The notes below the pieces were generated by a model. That model did not search any database. It had not been told where the DNA came from and was given only the letters and a program-made list of their open reading frames with translations. From Elmis aenea (lineage: Eukaryota; Arthropoda; Insecta; Coleoptera; Elmidae), in assembly GCA_947652605.1 (NCBI GenBank), contig OX393576.1, positions 55,590,966 to 55,654,965 of the forward strand: a stretch of 64,000 bases of DNA. The letters run 5' to 3'. Shown here one piece after another: positions 10,144-22,461 of the stretch. A program made the translations under genes and the position numbers. The stretch's first letter is position 1, and each line of letters begins with the position of its first letter.

Positions 10144-10996
10144 TAGGGATTCTGAGTCTCGACCATTTTTGAATTCCCGGGACTTCGAGACTTTTGCGAA
10201 TTTTATTTACATACTAAAAAATAGTGGTTTAACCTGTCAAAAATGACGGAAGATTTTATAACGTGCAAGAAAAATTATATGTTCATGTACTCAAAATTCA
10301 TCGGTTATTTTCACTGTAAAAAATAAGTTTTCTTGACAGTGACATTGTTTCTGAAAGCACCCGCTACATATTTAAAATTGCTTCTTTGCACGTATCGTGT
10401 TCGGGAATCGGTCGTGACAGTTAACAGAATATTTTTTTTAAATTAAACCAAATTCACGGATTTAGTTTTTGAAGTAGTAGTTCCATAAAATATAAATAAA
10501 GTATAGTAGTAGGAGTAGTATTATTATTTTTAATTAAGTCTACATTCTACAGTAAATAAAGTATATATTTCCAAGTAAATGCCTATTTTAAATAAACTTA
10601 ACAATTTTAATTAAACTTTAAAACATAACAAGTACCTATAAGTAAAATATATTTTTACTAATAAACTTAACAATTATCCTTTAGCTTTTAAGCAGACAAG
10701 ATATAAATATAAATAATTAAATATGGCAGGCAAAAAATTTAAATTAAATTAAGTAAATACTGATTGTTAGTAGGTATAAACTATAAACATAAGAAATTAG
10801 GAAACAAAATATTTTTGCTAAACTCGTGGCAGTAAAATTTGTTTCAAAATTAGAGGGATAAAAAGTTAATTTCAGTGTTCTGTAACATTTAGTCTCGTCT
10901 CGAGTCTGGAACTAAATGTCCCGGGACTCGAGACTAAGAAAGTCCCGGGAATTCCCGGGACTTACGTCTCGGGAAATTCCCGGGACAGAACCCCTA
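10144..10996. mobile_element. hAT-like MITE with CCCGGG-rich ends
   Basis: Left end TAGGGATTCTG, right end CAGAACCCCTA. GTACTGA is present on both outer flanks (10137-10143 and 10997-11003), at least 7 bp of a probable 8-bp hAT duplication. Both ends carry repeated palindromes TCCCGGGA and CTCGAG; the right 110 bp hold five CCCGGG copies while the interior is very AT-rich. No gene inside. hAT assignment rests on the target size and the CAGxxCCCC-type terminus. Confidence 0.7.
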
Positions 10997-11003
10997 GTAC
11001 TGA

Positions 11004-13036
11004 ACAATAAACAAAGAAAATAATTTGCGTAAATTGTACGGTTCCGAAATTGTACTACCAAGTAATTAATAATAGATTGGCAGATAAAAATTCACTAGTT
11101 CATGGACTAATACAGGAATTGGTTTATGTACATGTGTCAGCTATGAACTAATAAATGTATCAGTCGCTGGAACGCTTTAACGACATCTCCGACTGTAAAT
11201 GACATTTGTACGTATTAGGTTCCTAGAAGTTTGCGCACCGCAAGCGTCAACATCTTAAGAAACCAGTACTTCATAGCGAGAGAGCAAGGGCGATGCATAG
11301 CTAGCAGAGGCCACGTTAGTTGTTAACAGCGCATGCGTGTAATAATTCCAGCGTAGTTCTTGTCCTAATCCATGTACTGTTTTAACCGTCCGCAAACTAG
11401 TCCAAAAGTAGTCACAGTACTGCAGGAACAGCCGACTAACCGTCCGATGAACTATCAGAAACGCTGCTGGAACGCGATATCGATACTGCGCAGAATCCCG
11501 ATAGTTAATAGCGCTGCCGGAACAAACCTAATATTAATGATTTGTAAAATGTTTTAACAATAAATTTGTATCTGGTTATTTTCTTCATATTATAATAATG
11601 TTAAAGATTTTAAGTGTTGTGTCTATTGAACACTACTGCTCAGTTACGGTACAAAAGCATACTGAGTTCTTAAAAAAACTTTTTTTTTGCATGATATCCA
11701 CTAACGTATACGATTGCGATTCGGGAAGGCCACGACCGAAAAAATGTAATTTTGTAAAAACATTACTTTAAGCGAAACCGGAAATTATTTAAAAGTGTTC
11801 CATATGTTTAAATAATCGAGTTTGTGCATATATTACTTGTCAAAAATGTCATTTGTTAAAATTACAAACTAAAGAATATAAGGACAATGAGACCCGGTAT
11901 ATCAATTGAATCACTACTTAAACTAATCACACATTAAAAACGTTTCTTATCACTGAATTCAAAAGATTTAAACCTAACCCTATCACAATTTATAGATAAT
12001 ATGGCCTAAAAAGTAAATATGTATATTTTGCACCAACCATAGCTTAATTGCACATTGCGTATGTTATTGTGTGAAAATCAATAAAAAATAGGAGTATAAT
12101 TTAAAGTAAACTATGACGCCCATAAATGTAAAAAAAATCTGATATTAGTGAAACATGAAACATAGCAATGCGTTTGATGGAGGCGGTTTTAACGTTTACT
12201 GAAATTAAATTAGAGATTTTAGGCTAAGCTGAAAGCGCATATGAATAATTTATAAAGACAAGACTATGGAAGTATTGAAAAAGCTACAATAGGTTGCTGT
12301 AACATAAAATGCTTTCTATATGTGACATTCTCGCTCTCAAAATATTTCATTTCGTTGAAAAGTAGCATATATGACGAGTATGAAAGTAACATAATTAATA
12401 CATACCATTTGGAACAAAATGTCAGCTCATGAATTTAATAAAATGCAATTAAATATTTATTTATCGCAAAAACAAATATATTTCAATTTAAAAATGACTT
12501 GCGAATCTAAATATGTTGCAATAAAAACCTAAACCGTATCTCTTATAATAGAGAATTCTTTTTCTCCACATCCTAGTTACATATGGTAAGGTATGGCGAA
12601 AACTTTTTAAACCAGTCGTTTTTAAAAAGACCAAGACAACATGGTTAAAACGTTTACACGTAACCAAAGAAGACGTGGTTACAAACCCGAGAAGGAAGAC
12701 TGTAACATGGACAACATAAATGATTTTTATTTGCAAAATTTTTTTAAATTAAATCATGTTTACAAATAAGTAGCTTTAGCTTTGGGTGCAAAAAAACATC
12801 ATCGTTTTTGGCCAACTCGTTAGAAACGTATATTTTGATGGTATAGGCAAACATATTAATGTTTTCAGTAGCGCTTTATTACTAAAAATAGAAAAGCAAA
12901 TGCTACATATTTAAATAAATATGTGATAAGGCGTCAATGACGAAATCAAAAGCATTATAGCCATAAATGAAAGTGCTATGAAAACATAGATATCAGCATT
13001 ATACAGATGGTTTTTCTATGTTTCAAATTAAAAAAG
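11004..13036. other. Mostly featureless AT-rich DNA with one CpG-rich patch
   Basis: No gene recognised. The exception is 11160-11530, which is clearly richer in G, C and CpG than its surroundings and is described separately. The rest shows small random open frames only. Confidence 0.4.
11160..11530. other. CpG-rich island-like patch
   Basis: This 370-bp patch holds many CG dinucleotides, GCGCATGCG (a near match to the NRF1/EWG palindrome) at about 11329-11337 and TGCGCAG near 11488. An AATAAA lies shortly after it (11560-11565). It could be a promoter, a solo LTR or a SINE-like relic. No TG...CA borders or target duplication could be fixed, so no call is made. Confidence 0.35.
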
Positions 13037-13051
13037 ATTAAATAAAATAAA

Positions 13052-14282
13052 CATCACAGGGGATTACCAATGCGGTTTTAGGCCCAATAGATCCACCATT
13101 GATCAAATTTTTACGGTAAAGCAAATTCAATCGAGCCATTACGAGTATAATACAGAGCTGCATGTAGTATTTATAGACTTTAAGCAAGCGTACGATACAA
13201 TAATTAGGGAAAAATTGTACATAGCCATGAAAGAATTTAAAATACCCGACAAACTAATAAATATGACAAAGGCGACTCTCCAAAACACGGAAAATTTTAT
13301 AAAAAACAGAAGCATGAAGTCAAAGGTGTTTAAAGTATCTAGAGGATTGAGACAAGGAGACCCGCTGTCGGCATTGTTATTTAATATAGCCTTAGAAAAG
13401 ATAATTCGAGATAGTGGAATTAACAGAAATGGCAACATATACGCAGACAACCACCAATGCATTGCCTTCGCAGACGACCTTGCGATCATCTGCAAAACAA
13501 AAAAAGATATCCAAAACATTGTCAGGAAGTTAGAGGACAAAGCAAAAAATATGGGATTAAGCATCAACGAATCGAAAACCAAATACATGATAATGGGACC
13601 TAAAAGGAAGGACATAGAAGGGGATGAATATCTATCGATCAAAATCGAACAAAACAAGGAGAGACGCTTTGAGAAAGTAAGAAATTTCATTTATCTGGGT
13701 GTACAAATTACTGACAACTGCGACAACGGAAAGGAAATAAGAGCGAGGCTTTCAAAAGGTAATAAATGCGCAGGATCTCTTGCTACAATTCTAAGATCCA
13801 ACATTATCTCAAGAAAGGCCAAAGTAAGATTGTACAAAACAGTATTAAGACCCACTGTAACATACGCTTGTGAAACCTGGATAATCAACAAAAAAGAAAA
13901 AGAAGACCTTGAAAGGTGGGAGAGGAAATTATTGCGAAGGATCTACGGGGGAATAAAAACAAATACCGGAGAATGGAGAAGAAGGACAAACGAGGAAGTA
14001 ATGAGATTGTACAAAGAACCGTCTATAACCGAAGTAGTAAGAGCCCAGAGAATAAGATGGCTTGGGCACGCACAACGCCTCTCCAACCAAAGAAACACGA
14101 AGATAATGATTAAAGCAAGTAGAATGGGTGTGAGAAAAAGAGGGAGACCTAAGAAAAGATGGTTGGAAGCGGTCGAGGATGATTTAAAAAAACTAAAAGT
14201 GACGAACTGGACAGAGGCAGCGAAAAATAGAAAAAAGTGGAGGGAGACAGCAAACCAAGCCCTAGGCCTAAATGGCCTGTAG
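13052..14282 (+). pseudogene. Reverse transcriptase, C-terminal two thirds (RTE-like LINE)
   Basis: Open from the 5' truncation to the stop at 14280-14282, with no visible break. RT blocks appear in order: GFRPNRSTIDQIF, FIDFKQAYD with the first catalytic Asp, GLRQGDPLSALLFNIALE, then AFADD with the catalytic pair, GLSINESKTK and the YLG block, then thumb and the ACETW and GRPKKRW regions typical of endonuclease-RT proteins in arthropods. The endonuclease and the start of RT are missing, so it has no start codon of its own; an ATG at 13215 is internal. Young enough to have kept its frame, but not functional. Confidence 0.88.
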
Positions 14283-14303
14283 TGCTTATTTATTATTATT
14301 ATT
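13052..14303 (+). mobile_element. 5'-truncated RTE-like non-LTR retrotransposon
   Basis: The fragment starts inside the reverse transcriptase. It ends with a very short 3' UTR and a (TTA)n tail (14288-14303), as RTE-type LINEs do. The 15-bp string ATTAAATAAAATAAA occurs exactly at 13037-13051 and at 14304-14318, flanking the fragment as a target duplication. Its AT-rich composition means chance is possible, but position and length fit well. Confidence 0.85.
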
Positions 14304-14318
14304 ATTAAATAAAATAAA

Positions 14319-15770
14319 AAGGAGCAATATTTTGCCGATCTTAAATTGAGCTTAATTATGTTGTAACTTGTAACGAATACGTCTATCTCATATAATAAAT
14401 ATAATCCTTAGTACATTTACAGCTATGTAATTGGCTTTTAAAACAGTATAAATAATGTTAAGATCATGTTAAATTGTTTAAAAAAACTTTATTTGTAGCA
14501 AATGTCTCTATTATTCCTAATACTTTTATTTGTCATGAAACAACTATTCCTGAGACTCGCAACTCGATTTATATAAACAAGAGTTACGTTTTAAGCGATG
14601 AAGTAAGTAATTATTCAACATAAACTATTTAACTTTCTGTGTAATCAAGTTGGCAATAAATGCAGCGCTTTATTACAAGTTAGCTGCATCATATCTACTT
14701 GAAAGAGCATTGTAAATTTGCATTTGTAATATCAATTTGCTTACAAGGTGTTGTTTAAATTACTATTTTCTACTTTGCTATTATATAATATCTTTCCACT
14801 CGACTTCAGCATCGTTCAAAATTACACAATTTAATACAACAAACATCGTATAATAATATTGATATAATTAGTTGCTGTTGAACGTTTACACATGATTGTT
14901 AATTGGCATTCGTGGTGCAACTGGAAAATTATTCCAGTAATTGTGTTCAGCATTTTTATGTTTAACAAAACTTTAATTCGATATAACCAATACACATAGC
15001 TCGACAAAATATGTAAATTAAAATGAAAATTAAACACTCTAGCCATCACACAACTGTTTTTAGGCAATGCTGTTTGAATGTTCAGTGGTATCAGCGTTAA
15101 ACCTATTGCAAAAGCGAAATAATAAAATTATGCTTTTAGGTCGGGGTTATAGGTAACTGTAATAGCTTAAAATATTTGAGGGATTTACCTATGTTTTATA
15201 AATAATAGAAAAAAGATTGCTTCTGACAAAAAGAAAAGTATGGAAACTTTTTGTAAGATTTTTTGTACAAGTTTTAATTAAGCCATTTTGGGGCAAACTG
15301 ACTTATTCATATTATTATATTGAAAATGTTCCATATCCGTTAACATAACTAAAATTTAAATTCGTTCGGTATTGACAAAGTTCTGAGTGTTAACTTTGTT
15401 GCATATCAAAAAATCTAAAGATGAATTGCGGTTTTATTTGTTCCATATCAAAAAAATAACCTCAATTCTTGTGTTATGATTAATATTAACTTCATGTTTT
15501 TGTATTTAGTTTGCCAAATAATTATGCATGCAGATTTATATGTATCTACAAAGAATTATATCAGATATGTATGAAGCATCTCAATTTTACTTTATTACAC
15601 AGGGCATATACTTAGAAATAATAAATAAACTAAAAAGTTTTATGAAAGTTATTACAAAGATTCGCAATATCATGTTATTGATGATTGCCCTGCATCTGCG
15701 ATTATTTTCATTAAGTCAATTAGAGTATTAATTTTAGACGGTGTCTATTGGTGTATATAATATGTCGCAT
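14319..15770. other. No recognised feature
   Basis: AT-rich DNA; small open frames without domains. Nothing repeated was noticed. Confidence 0.4.
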
Positions 15771-16191
15771 GCCGGTTTCACTATTGGGCGAGTCTAGGCA
15801 ACTGCCTGTGGGCGCCACATTACGGGGACCCCAGAATTTCTCAAAAAAAGGCTAAAATTCGTATGATATACCTATGTATACAAATGTAATTTTTTTTTAA
15901 ACATGTTTATAATGGTGTAATATTATTATAAATATGCCTGTGATTCAAAATATTGCGAAAAACTTCGGAAGGTAATTCCTATCATATCAAATATTGGGGT
16001 ATTTTTTATAAAACGTTTTCCAAAAACGTCTGCTTTCAGAATGCACCGCTGAAGGAAATTCTAAAAGTAAGTTTTCTTTTATTTGGAGCAATGTAGGAAA
16101 ATGGCATTTGGTAAATGTTTTTCTTTTATTAAAAGATTTCCCAAAGTAGTATTTTGAATCATCTCCTCCCTTTACAAGAGGCTAAAAAGTA
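15771..16191. other. Possible transposon relic
   Basis: GC-rich GGGCGCCACATTACGGGG near 15810 resembles a hAT-type end. At about 15950-15990 the sequence ATATTGCGAAAAACTTCGG has an inverted relative near 17230 (minus strand). The two sides may belong to one old element split by the palindromic insertion at 16192. No protein match could be named. Confidence 0.3.
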
Positions 16192-17168
16192 CAAGGTGGC
16201 CTATTTTCGATGCCCATATCTCGGTTATTATCAGAGATAGAAAAAAACTCGGAACATAGTCTAGAGTTTTTTTTTTCGAGATAAATTCATTGCCGTTAAC
16301 AGATTTTTGATATCTTTTTTAATTTTCAAAATATAGCCAAAAACCGATTTTTGGCACTTCTCAAAAATGTTAAATATCTCACTTAAACAAAAAGATAGAG
16401 AAAAAGTTTAAGGACATTTTTGGCATGGTTGTTTGTTCTTAATAAGACAGCGATGATCAATTTTTTTTTACTCATACGAATATTGATATATTACACCTAA
16501 CTTTCTTATTTTAAATGGCAATCATAAGCAAATTATATATTTTTGAAAAGCGCAAAAAATGAGCTTTCGATTCAGGTCAAAGCCAACTATGATTGTTATT
16601 TAAAGTAAGAAAGTTAGGTGTAATATATCAATATTCGTATGAGCCATCTTATTAAGAACAAACAACCATACAAATAATATTTTTAAAGTTTTTCTCCATC
16701 TTTTCGTTCAACCGAGATATTTAACATTTTTGATATCTTTTTTAATACTCGAAATATAGGTAACACCATTTTTGGCATTTTTTAAATATGTTTGTTAAAT
16801 ATCTCGCTTAAATGAAAAGATAGAGAAAAACTTTAAAGACATTTTTTTATCCTTATTAAGAAAGAGATGTTCAATTTTTTTTTACTCACAAATATTGATA
16901 TATTACACATAACTTTCTTATTTTAAATGGCAACTACAGTTGGCTTTGACATAAGTTGATAGCTCTCGTTTGCGCTTTTCAAAAATATATAATTTGCTTA
17001 TGGTTGCCTTTTAAAATAAGAAAGTTAGGTGTAATATATCAATACTCGTATGAGTAAATAAAAATTGAACATCGCTATCTTATTGACAAAAAACCATGCC
17101 AAAACTATCTTTTTGTTTAAGTGAGATATTAAAGATTTTTGAGAAGTGCCAAAAATCGGTTTTTGGCT
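16192..17168. mobile_element. Long palindromic (fold-back) element with four arms
   Basis: Begins CAAGGTGGCCTATTTTCG after TA. The block with ACACCTAACTTTCTTATTTT and its inverse recur four times (about 16494, 16610, 16916 and 17020). The tip with ATATCTCGG and CCAAAAACCGATTTTTGG recurs inverted at 17150. The result is two head-to-head palindromes in series. The same family sits at 57253-59850. No gene. CAGGGTG-type ends and TA suggest a Tc1/mariner-related, non-autonomous family. Confidence 0.75.
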
Positions 17169-17170
17169 AA

Positions 17171-17400
17171 ATTCCGAAAGGAGACGTACAAGGAAAATAA
17201 TTTTCGATAAGGAATCACCTCCAAATTTTTTTCGCAATATTTAACGAACGTATTTGCTAATGAAATTATTGTTGCCATAATTTCCAAAACAGAATTTTGT
17301 TCAGCTTCTATTGAAAATATTTTATCATGGAAAATATGCCAAAAAGAATCTCCAAATTCTAAATAAGCTTCACTAAAATCATCTTCAAAAAATTATCTTA
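17171..17400 (-). other. Stop-free minus-strand stretch, possible coding relic
   Basis: About 75 codons read without a stop on the minus strand, with a protein-like composition (FEDDFSEAYLEFGDSFW, then EIMATIISLANTFVKYCEK). No known family was recognised. It is cut at one side by the palindromic element. It may be a fragment of an older transposase; it could also be chance. Confidence 0.3.
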
Positions 17401-17470
17401 AAATAAGGGAAGTTGTGGAGAAAATATAATTGTAAAGCAGAATAAACTTCGAAACTTTAATATATAATAA

Positions 17471-18767
17471 AAGTTGGCAAAATTTAAAAAAAAGAACAAT
17501 ACAAGTGTACATAAAAAAAAGATAAAGAACGAAACAATTGATATGTACTGGTCCAAGAGAGCTATACTCCAGACGCCAATTTTTTCGAAAACTTTGCCAC
17601 GCAAGCGTTTTTTGGCCATATCTCATTTCCTTCATTTTCTTGATAATGAAACCATGAATAAAGAAGATAAATTACGTAAAGTTCGAAGTGTAGTAGACTA
17701 TTTGAATGATAAATTTCAACGACTATATACGCTAGATAAAAATGTAGTCATTGATGAATCCCTAATGAAATTCAAAGGTCGACTAAATTATGTACAATTT
17801 ATTGCTAGCAAACGAGCACGGTTTGGAATAAAATTTTATAAGCTTTGTGAATCTGCATCGGGATATTGTTCGCAATTCAAAATTTATAAAGGACAAGATA
17901 AGATTCCAGGTAATAATACACCAGCATCACAAAATCTCGTCATTGAGTTGGCAAAATCAATTTTAGGAAAAGGATATACCTACTCTGTTCTTAGACAATT
18001 GGTATTCGTCACCAGAATTATTTGATTATTTGAAAAAAAATTATACAAATGTTGTTGGCACGGTTAGAAAAAATCGCAAGAATATGCCTAAGAAACTGTC
18101 ATCATATAAAATGAAAAAAGGAGAAGTTAAAACTTTATCTTGTAGAGGTATTTTATCTTTACGCTGGCATGATAAAAAGGACATATATTTGATTAGTACA
18201 AAACATAGAAATGCGGAAATGATAAATACTGGAAAAATAAGAAGAATGAAGAATGGTGGCGAAGAAAACGTTATAAAACCCAGATGTGTACTTGAGTACA
18301 ATTGTGGAATGGGCGGAGTTGATAAACAAGATCAACTTCTTGCTTGTTTTTCAATTATGCAAAAATGCTTAAAAGGATACAAGAAAATATTTTTCTATTT
18401 GATGGATATGGCTGTTTATAATGCATTTGTTTTGTATTCTAAATTACCTAATACACCAAAACAAAAAATAGTAAATTTTCGTTTGGATATTGCAGAAGAT
18501 ATGTTGTCAAATCTATCTCTACCTAACTATCGTACACGAGGACGTCCTTCTCAAAATGACTGCCCAATTCGATTACAGGGAAAAACTTGGGCACATTTTC
18601 CTGAACATATACCACCTACTGACAACAAACAACATCCAGCAAAGAGGTGTCATGTGTGCTTCAAGCATGGTATAAGAAGTGGAACAACTTGGCAATGTAA
18701 GCAATGTCTAATACCTTTACATTTGCCCGGTTGCTTTGAAAGGTACCATTCACTGAAGGATTATTAA
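17471..18767 (+). pseudogene. piggyBac-type transposase, N-terminally truncated, one frameshift
   Basis: The first part (about 183 residues from 17474) enters the DDE_Tnp_1_7 domain at YWSKRAILQTPIFSKT and carries the first catalytic Asp (VVIDESLMKFKG). Between about 17970 and 17994 the frame slips. In the new frame the second Asp motif follows (LDNWYSSPELFDYL, Asp codon 17994-17996), then the third (GGVDKQD, Asp codon 18321-18323). A C-terminal cysteine-rich finger (CHVC, CKQC, H, C) ends the protein, as in many piggyBac transposases. The acidic N-terminus is missing, removed where older repeats join at 17470. All three catalytic residues survive; one indel and the truncation inactivate it. 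Its TTAA ends were not found. Confidence 0.88.
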
Positions 18768-20320
18768 AACTGTTTATTCGGTTTATTACTCGTATGTATT
18801 TATAAGTGTAAAATTTAATTTTTATAAGAATTTGTAATTTTAATAAGTTAAATAAAGACAAATTAAGGCAACTTGTCATCTTATCTCCTTGCTGACCTTC
18901 TATTTGCATTAAAATAATGTTTATATGCAATTCCATTAAAAAAAATTTTGTATGTCAAGAGGTTAAAAGAGACCCTATTTTTAAATAAATGTATGTAAAT
19001 TATATTTTATAAAGTAGAAATGCGATACCTATAGGGAGTAGAACATCAGCGTGTGGGTGTTTATAATCATCAATAAAGCATGAAGAGTACAAAAACACAA
19101 GGCAGTCATTAAGAATCGGTAACTGTTTTGGTAGTTTCAGTGTATTTCTGTTATTTTCGGGTAGAAAAGGAAATGCTACGGTTACACATACCAAATAGAA
19201 CTCTGCAAAGATCAGTAATAACTTAGAGGATTATGTTTAAAATTGGTTAAAATTTTAATTCACAAATAATAAAAAACAAACCTTTTGCGTTTGTTTTGTC
19301 GGAACCCATACATGTTTAGGCTTGTCTCTTTATTTAAATTCTCGAATCTTTATCAAACTTTACGAAATGTCTACAGACATCATGTTTAAATATATTATTT
19401 AACACATTTAAAAAAAATATAAGTAACGTTGTAAATGTATATAGATTCCAACCCGAAAACAACCTATATAGGTACATTGGACGTCGGCCGCGGAAGCCTA
19501 CTACATAGATTAACGTTGCAAATCTTAATTTAAATATACGTATACATTGCGACAAAATCGTTTTTCTAGTTTTGTTCATTTTACAATTCTTACGGAAAAG
19601 AAGTCCTTAAAACTCGTTAAACAGCTTCACTCACAAAGCTAATAAAAGTCGAGGAATTTTGTTTACGTTGAATCCACTTTAACGTTGGAAGGACGATATC
19701 AAGGAATGTAAGAAAAACCACGAAATAAATATAAGTATCTGTATAAGCAACCTTTTGACCTAATTCTCTAAAGTGCAAAGTAAAAGGATAACACTTCGTC
19801 CACAAAATATTTGTGGGTGAACATGCAATAAAAAAATATTTTACAAATGTGTACGTATGATTACAATTATCTATCGCGTTGCCAATGTAACTTTGTTATT
19901 ATAGTTACAGATTCGGTTAAATTGGCAAAGTTGGATAGAATTGCAAAAATAAGTTAAATGGAGTTTAAAAAAATAGCCAGTGTAGATAAACTGACTATGT
20001 TATTTTTTTATTGGAAAAATTACTGGGATTTTGTTAAAGTGCACACCTTATAAGTTATTTAAAAGCGATAATGGTGCTTTTATTAGCGTATGATGTCAGG
20101 AAGTTTATTAAAGGAGTCTACGAAACAGTTTTATGTTTGGATTATTACTTTTTAATGGTTTTAAACACTTTAATGGTGGGTATGAATGAATCATATAACA
20201 GAAATGACTTTTAAATGGAATTTATTTCATAGTCAATTCCAGGCATATTACAATAAAATAAAATGCCGTGCAGCATAAATGTTTACGAAGTGCAAATAGG
20301 AAGTGTGACACCCCGCCTGG
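18768..20320. other. No recognised feature
   Basis: AT-rich DNA. AATAAA at 18850 may be the polyadenylation signal of the piggyBac relic. No other gene or repeat recognised. Confidence 0.4.
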
Positions 20321-20720
20321 GATCAATTATTTTATTTTACCTCAGTGTTAATTCATTTACTTTTAAATGGATAACATTGAAACAAATGCTGACGCATCAG
20401 TTACTAAAACCTGTAACACTTCAATAGGGCCAAGTTATGAGGATTTCAACTTTAGTAAAACACATTAAGGTTAAAATATTACGGTCATAACTTGAGTTCT
20501 ACAACGTTTGTATTTGGGTTTGTTCAAAAGATTTATTGATGAATTTTTACATCATAAGTAGAACAAACTACTCGCAAAAATATGTGTTTATAGGAAAGAG
20601 TGACAAAGAGGCAACGACAATAAAAAGACTAGCAATAGGGAACCTAAAATCTTGGGACAGTCGCGTTAGGGTAGTTAAGAACCAACCACCGAGAAATGTA
20701 CAGTCGGTCGGAAAATAAAG
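20321..20720 (+). repeat. Dispersed 400-bp repeat, plus-strand copy
   Basis: Matches 37822-38220 in inverse orientation over its whole length, with scattered differences. Shared landmarks include TATGAGGATTTCAACTTTAG, AAATATGTGTTTATAGG and AGGGAACCTAAAATCTTGGG. Short open frames run through parts of it (YVFIGK in both copies), so it may be a piece of a coding element, but no family was recognised. Confidence 0.75.
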
Positions 20721-21950
20721 GAGTTTGTTATTAAAATGGTTGTGTTTTATTTGTTTCGTACTTTGTAATAATTGATCTAGACCTGTGTATTACGTAAAAT
20801 AACGTTTAACGGTCCAACCACGTTATAAAGATGATCGCGAGCCGTAATTAACAACAATAAATATAAGAGTAATAAGTACTTTGCCACTACAGTGCGGCCT
20901 ATGTACAGCTAAATGTTAGTAAAAACTAACAAAATCGTTTTTTCGGACACTTGTTAATAAAACTCAATGTATGCATGTCATGGTATAATAAAAAAATACA
21001 TTTTCGTCCCAGAATTATTTGAGGTTATAAAAATTTACCAAAATAGTGCAGTTGTATTCAAAATAGCTTTTTTCTCTTTTCAAAAATGTATACAGAGTTT
21101 TCCTTTTGAAATGGCGAAGCTGAGGTAATTTCCGGCGAAACTGAAAATGAAACAATGTACACTAAATTTGTTTAAATATTCCGATTTTTTACACATATCA
21201 TATGTGGGATGTACCAGAACTCAGTTCCACCCGGTATAAAATAAAACAATAGTTATTTACGTAACAGGTACTTTACTGGATGTAGGCAGTTCTTGAACAA
21301 GCCGTAGACGAGTCCTCGAAGCATACGAGTCCAGTAAAGACACTTTCCGGGTGAGATACGTACAATATTTTTTCTGCGTCCACCAATGACACCAAAATTA
21401 CTATCGCCACCATCTATAATTAAACAATAACTTAACAAACTACAGATGGAAATTCGCTTTGTTGTATAACGACGCTTGTTTGACAGCGTAAATCAACAAA
21501 ACAACTTATCATGGCAACCAGCTACTTTCTGGTGTAGGACGGTAAGGACAAATCATTAGATACTATGTACGAAGACCAGCTACTTTCTGGCCCAGACCAG
21601 CAAAGATATGTTTTCCAGCTTAAAAATTAATGGGAAACAACGAATTTTCTGGATTATGCTTTAGATGCTACAGTCTCAATGGTTCTTTAGTAACAAACAG
21701 ATATAACAAAGAGTAATATTAAAAAGTCGGCTTTCAAACTCAAAAACATGTGTTCCATATTTAAAGTACATGAGTTGCACTTAGCTCAAAGCAAAAAACA
21801 CTTTCTTATCCTACAGCATCTCATAAATGAAACCTAAGTTTTTGCTCTTATAAATACGAGGGTAAAAATTACCATGTACCCTACTAATTGGTTTAAAAAT
21901 TAATCAATAAAAAGAATAATGGTTTTAGTTATTTGTTATTTTCTCTTAAA
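20721..21950. other. No gene; unresolved GC-richer segment at 21.2-21.6 kb
   Basis: Most is AT-rich. The segment 21250-21440 is more balanced and open on the minus strand for 61 codons. Nearby, AACCAGCTACTTTCTGG-type text occurs twice (about 21518 and 21575). It could be an old LTR, but no borders were found. Confidence 0.3.
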
Positions 21951-22461
21951 CAGAGTGTCTCAGATAATATTTCCAGCATGGATATCTCGCTTATTATAAG
22001 AGATGCATGTTTGTTTACATTAGATAAATTATTCCCATAAGTATGAGAGGAGCTACAATCTATTTTTAAAAGTACAAAATTTCGCCTGCTTAGAAGTTAT
22101 AGCAAAAAATAGAACAATTTCGAATTTCTTTTTTCTTTCATAACTTTTTTGTCTTAATCTATAGATCAATTTTATTTGTACTTTCTGAAGATAGGTACTT
22201 TTTTTAATTATCATTTTAGATTTTATCACGTTCTATTTTGGATTAGGTACCCCTAATCACTTTTTCTTATGGTCCGTCAAGTTAACTTCGAAATTGTTGA
22301 ACGTGTTTTTATTTCCTTTTCTAATAAGATTATAATTGCCGTGCCTATTTTTATAAATAACTCAGAAAATCAAGTAAAATTGTATTTTATCAATCACTTA
22401 TCATTGAGCTGTAATAAAGGTGATCTACATGCTGGAAAGAAATGTTATCTGGGACACCCTG
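21951..22461. mobile_element. CAGRGTGTC-type MITE
   Basis: Left end CAGAGTGTCTCAGATAATAT; right end ATGTTATCTGGGACACCCTG, its inverse with few changes. The match continues for about 40 bp (CCAGCATG, then ATCTCGC versus GGTGATC). TATA follows the right end; the left flank is AA, so the TA duplication is not clean. 511 bp, no gene. Confidence 0.7.

Noticed and set aside
13139..13690. 183-codon minus-strand open frame
   Set aside because: It is the reverse of the LINE reverse transcriptase, with no domain of its own.
17390..17400. Splice acceptor-like CTTATTTTAAG at the edge of the minus-strand frame
   Set aside because: Joining there puts a stop at the start of the frame, so it does not define an exon.
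21180..21600. Possible LTR on the minus strand
   Set aside because: No TG...CA borders, second LTR or target duplication could be defined.
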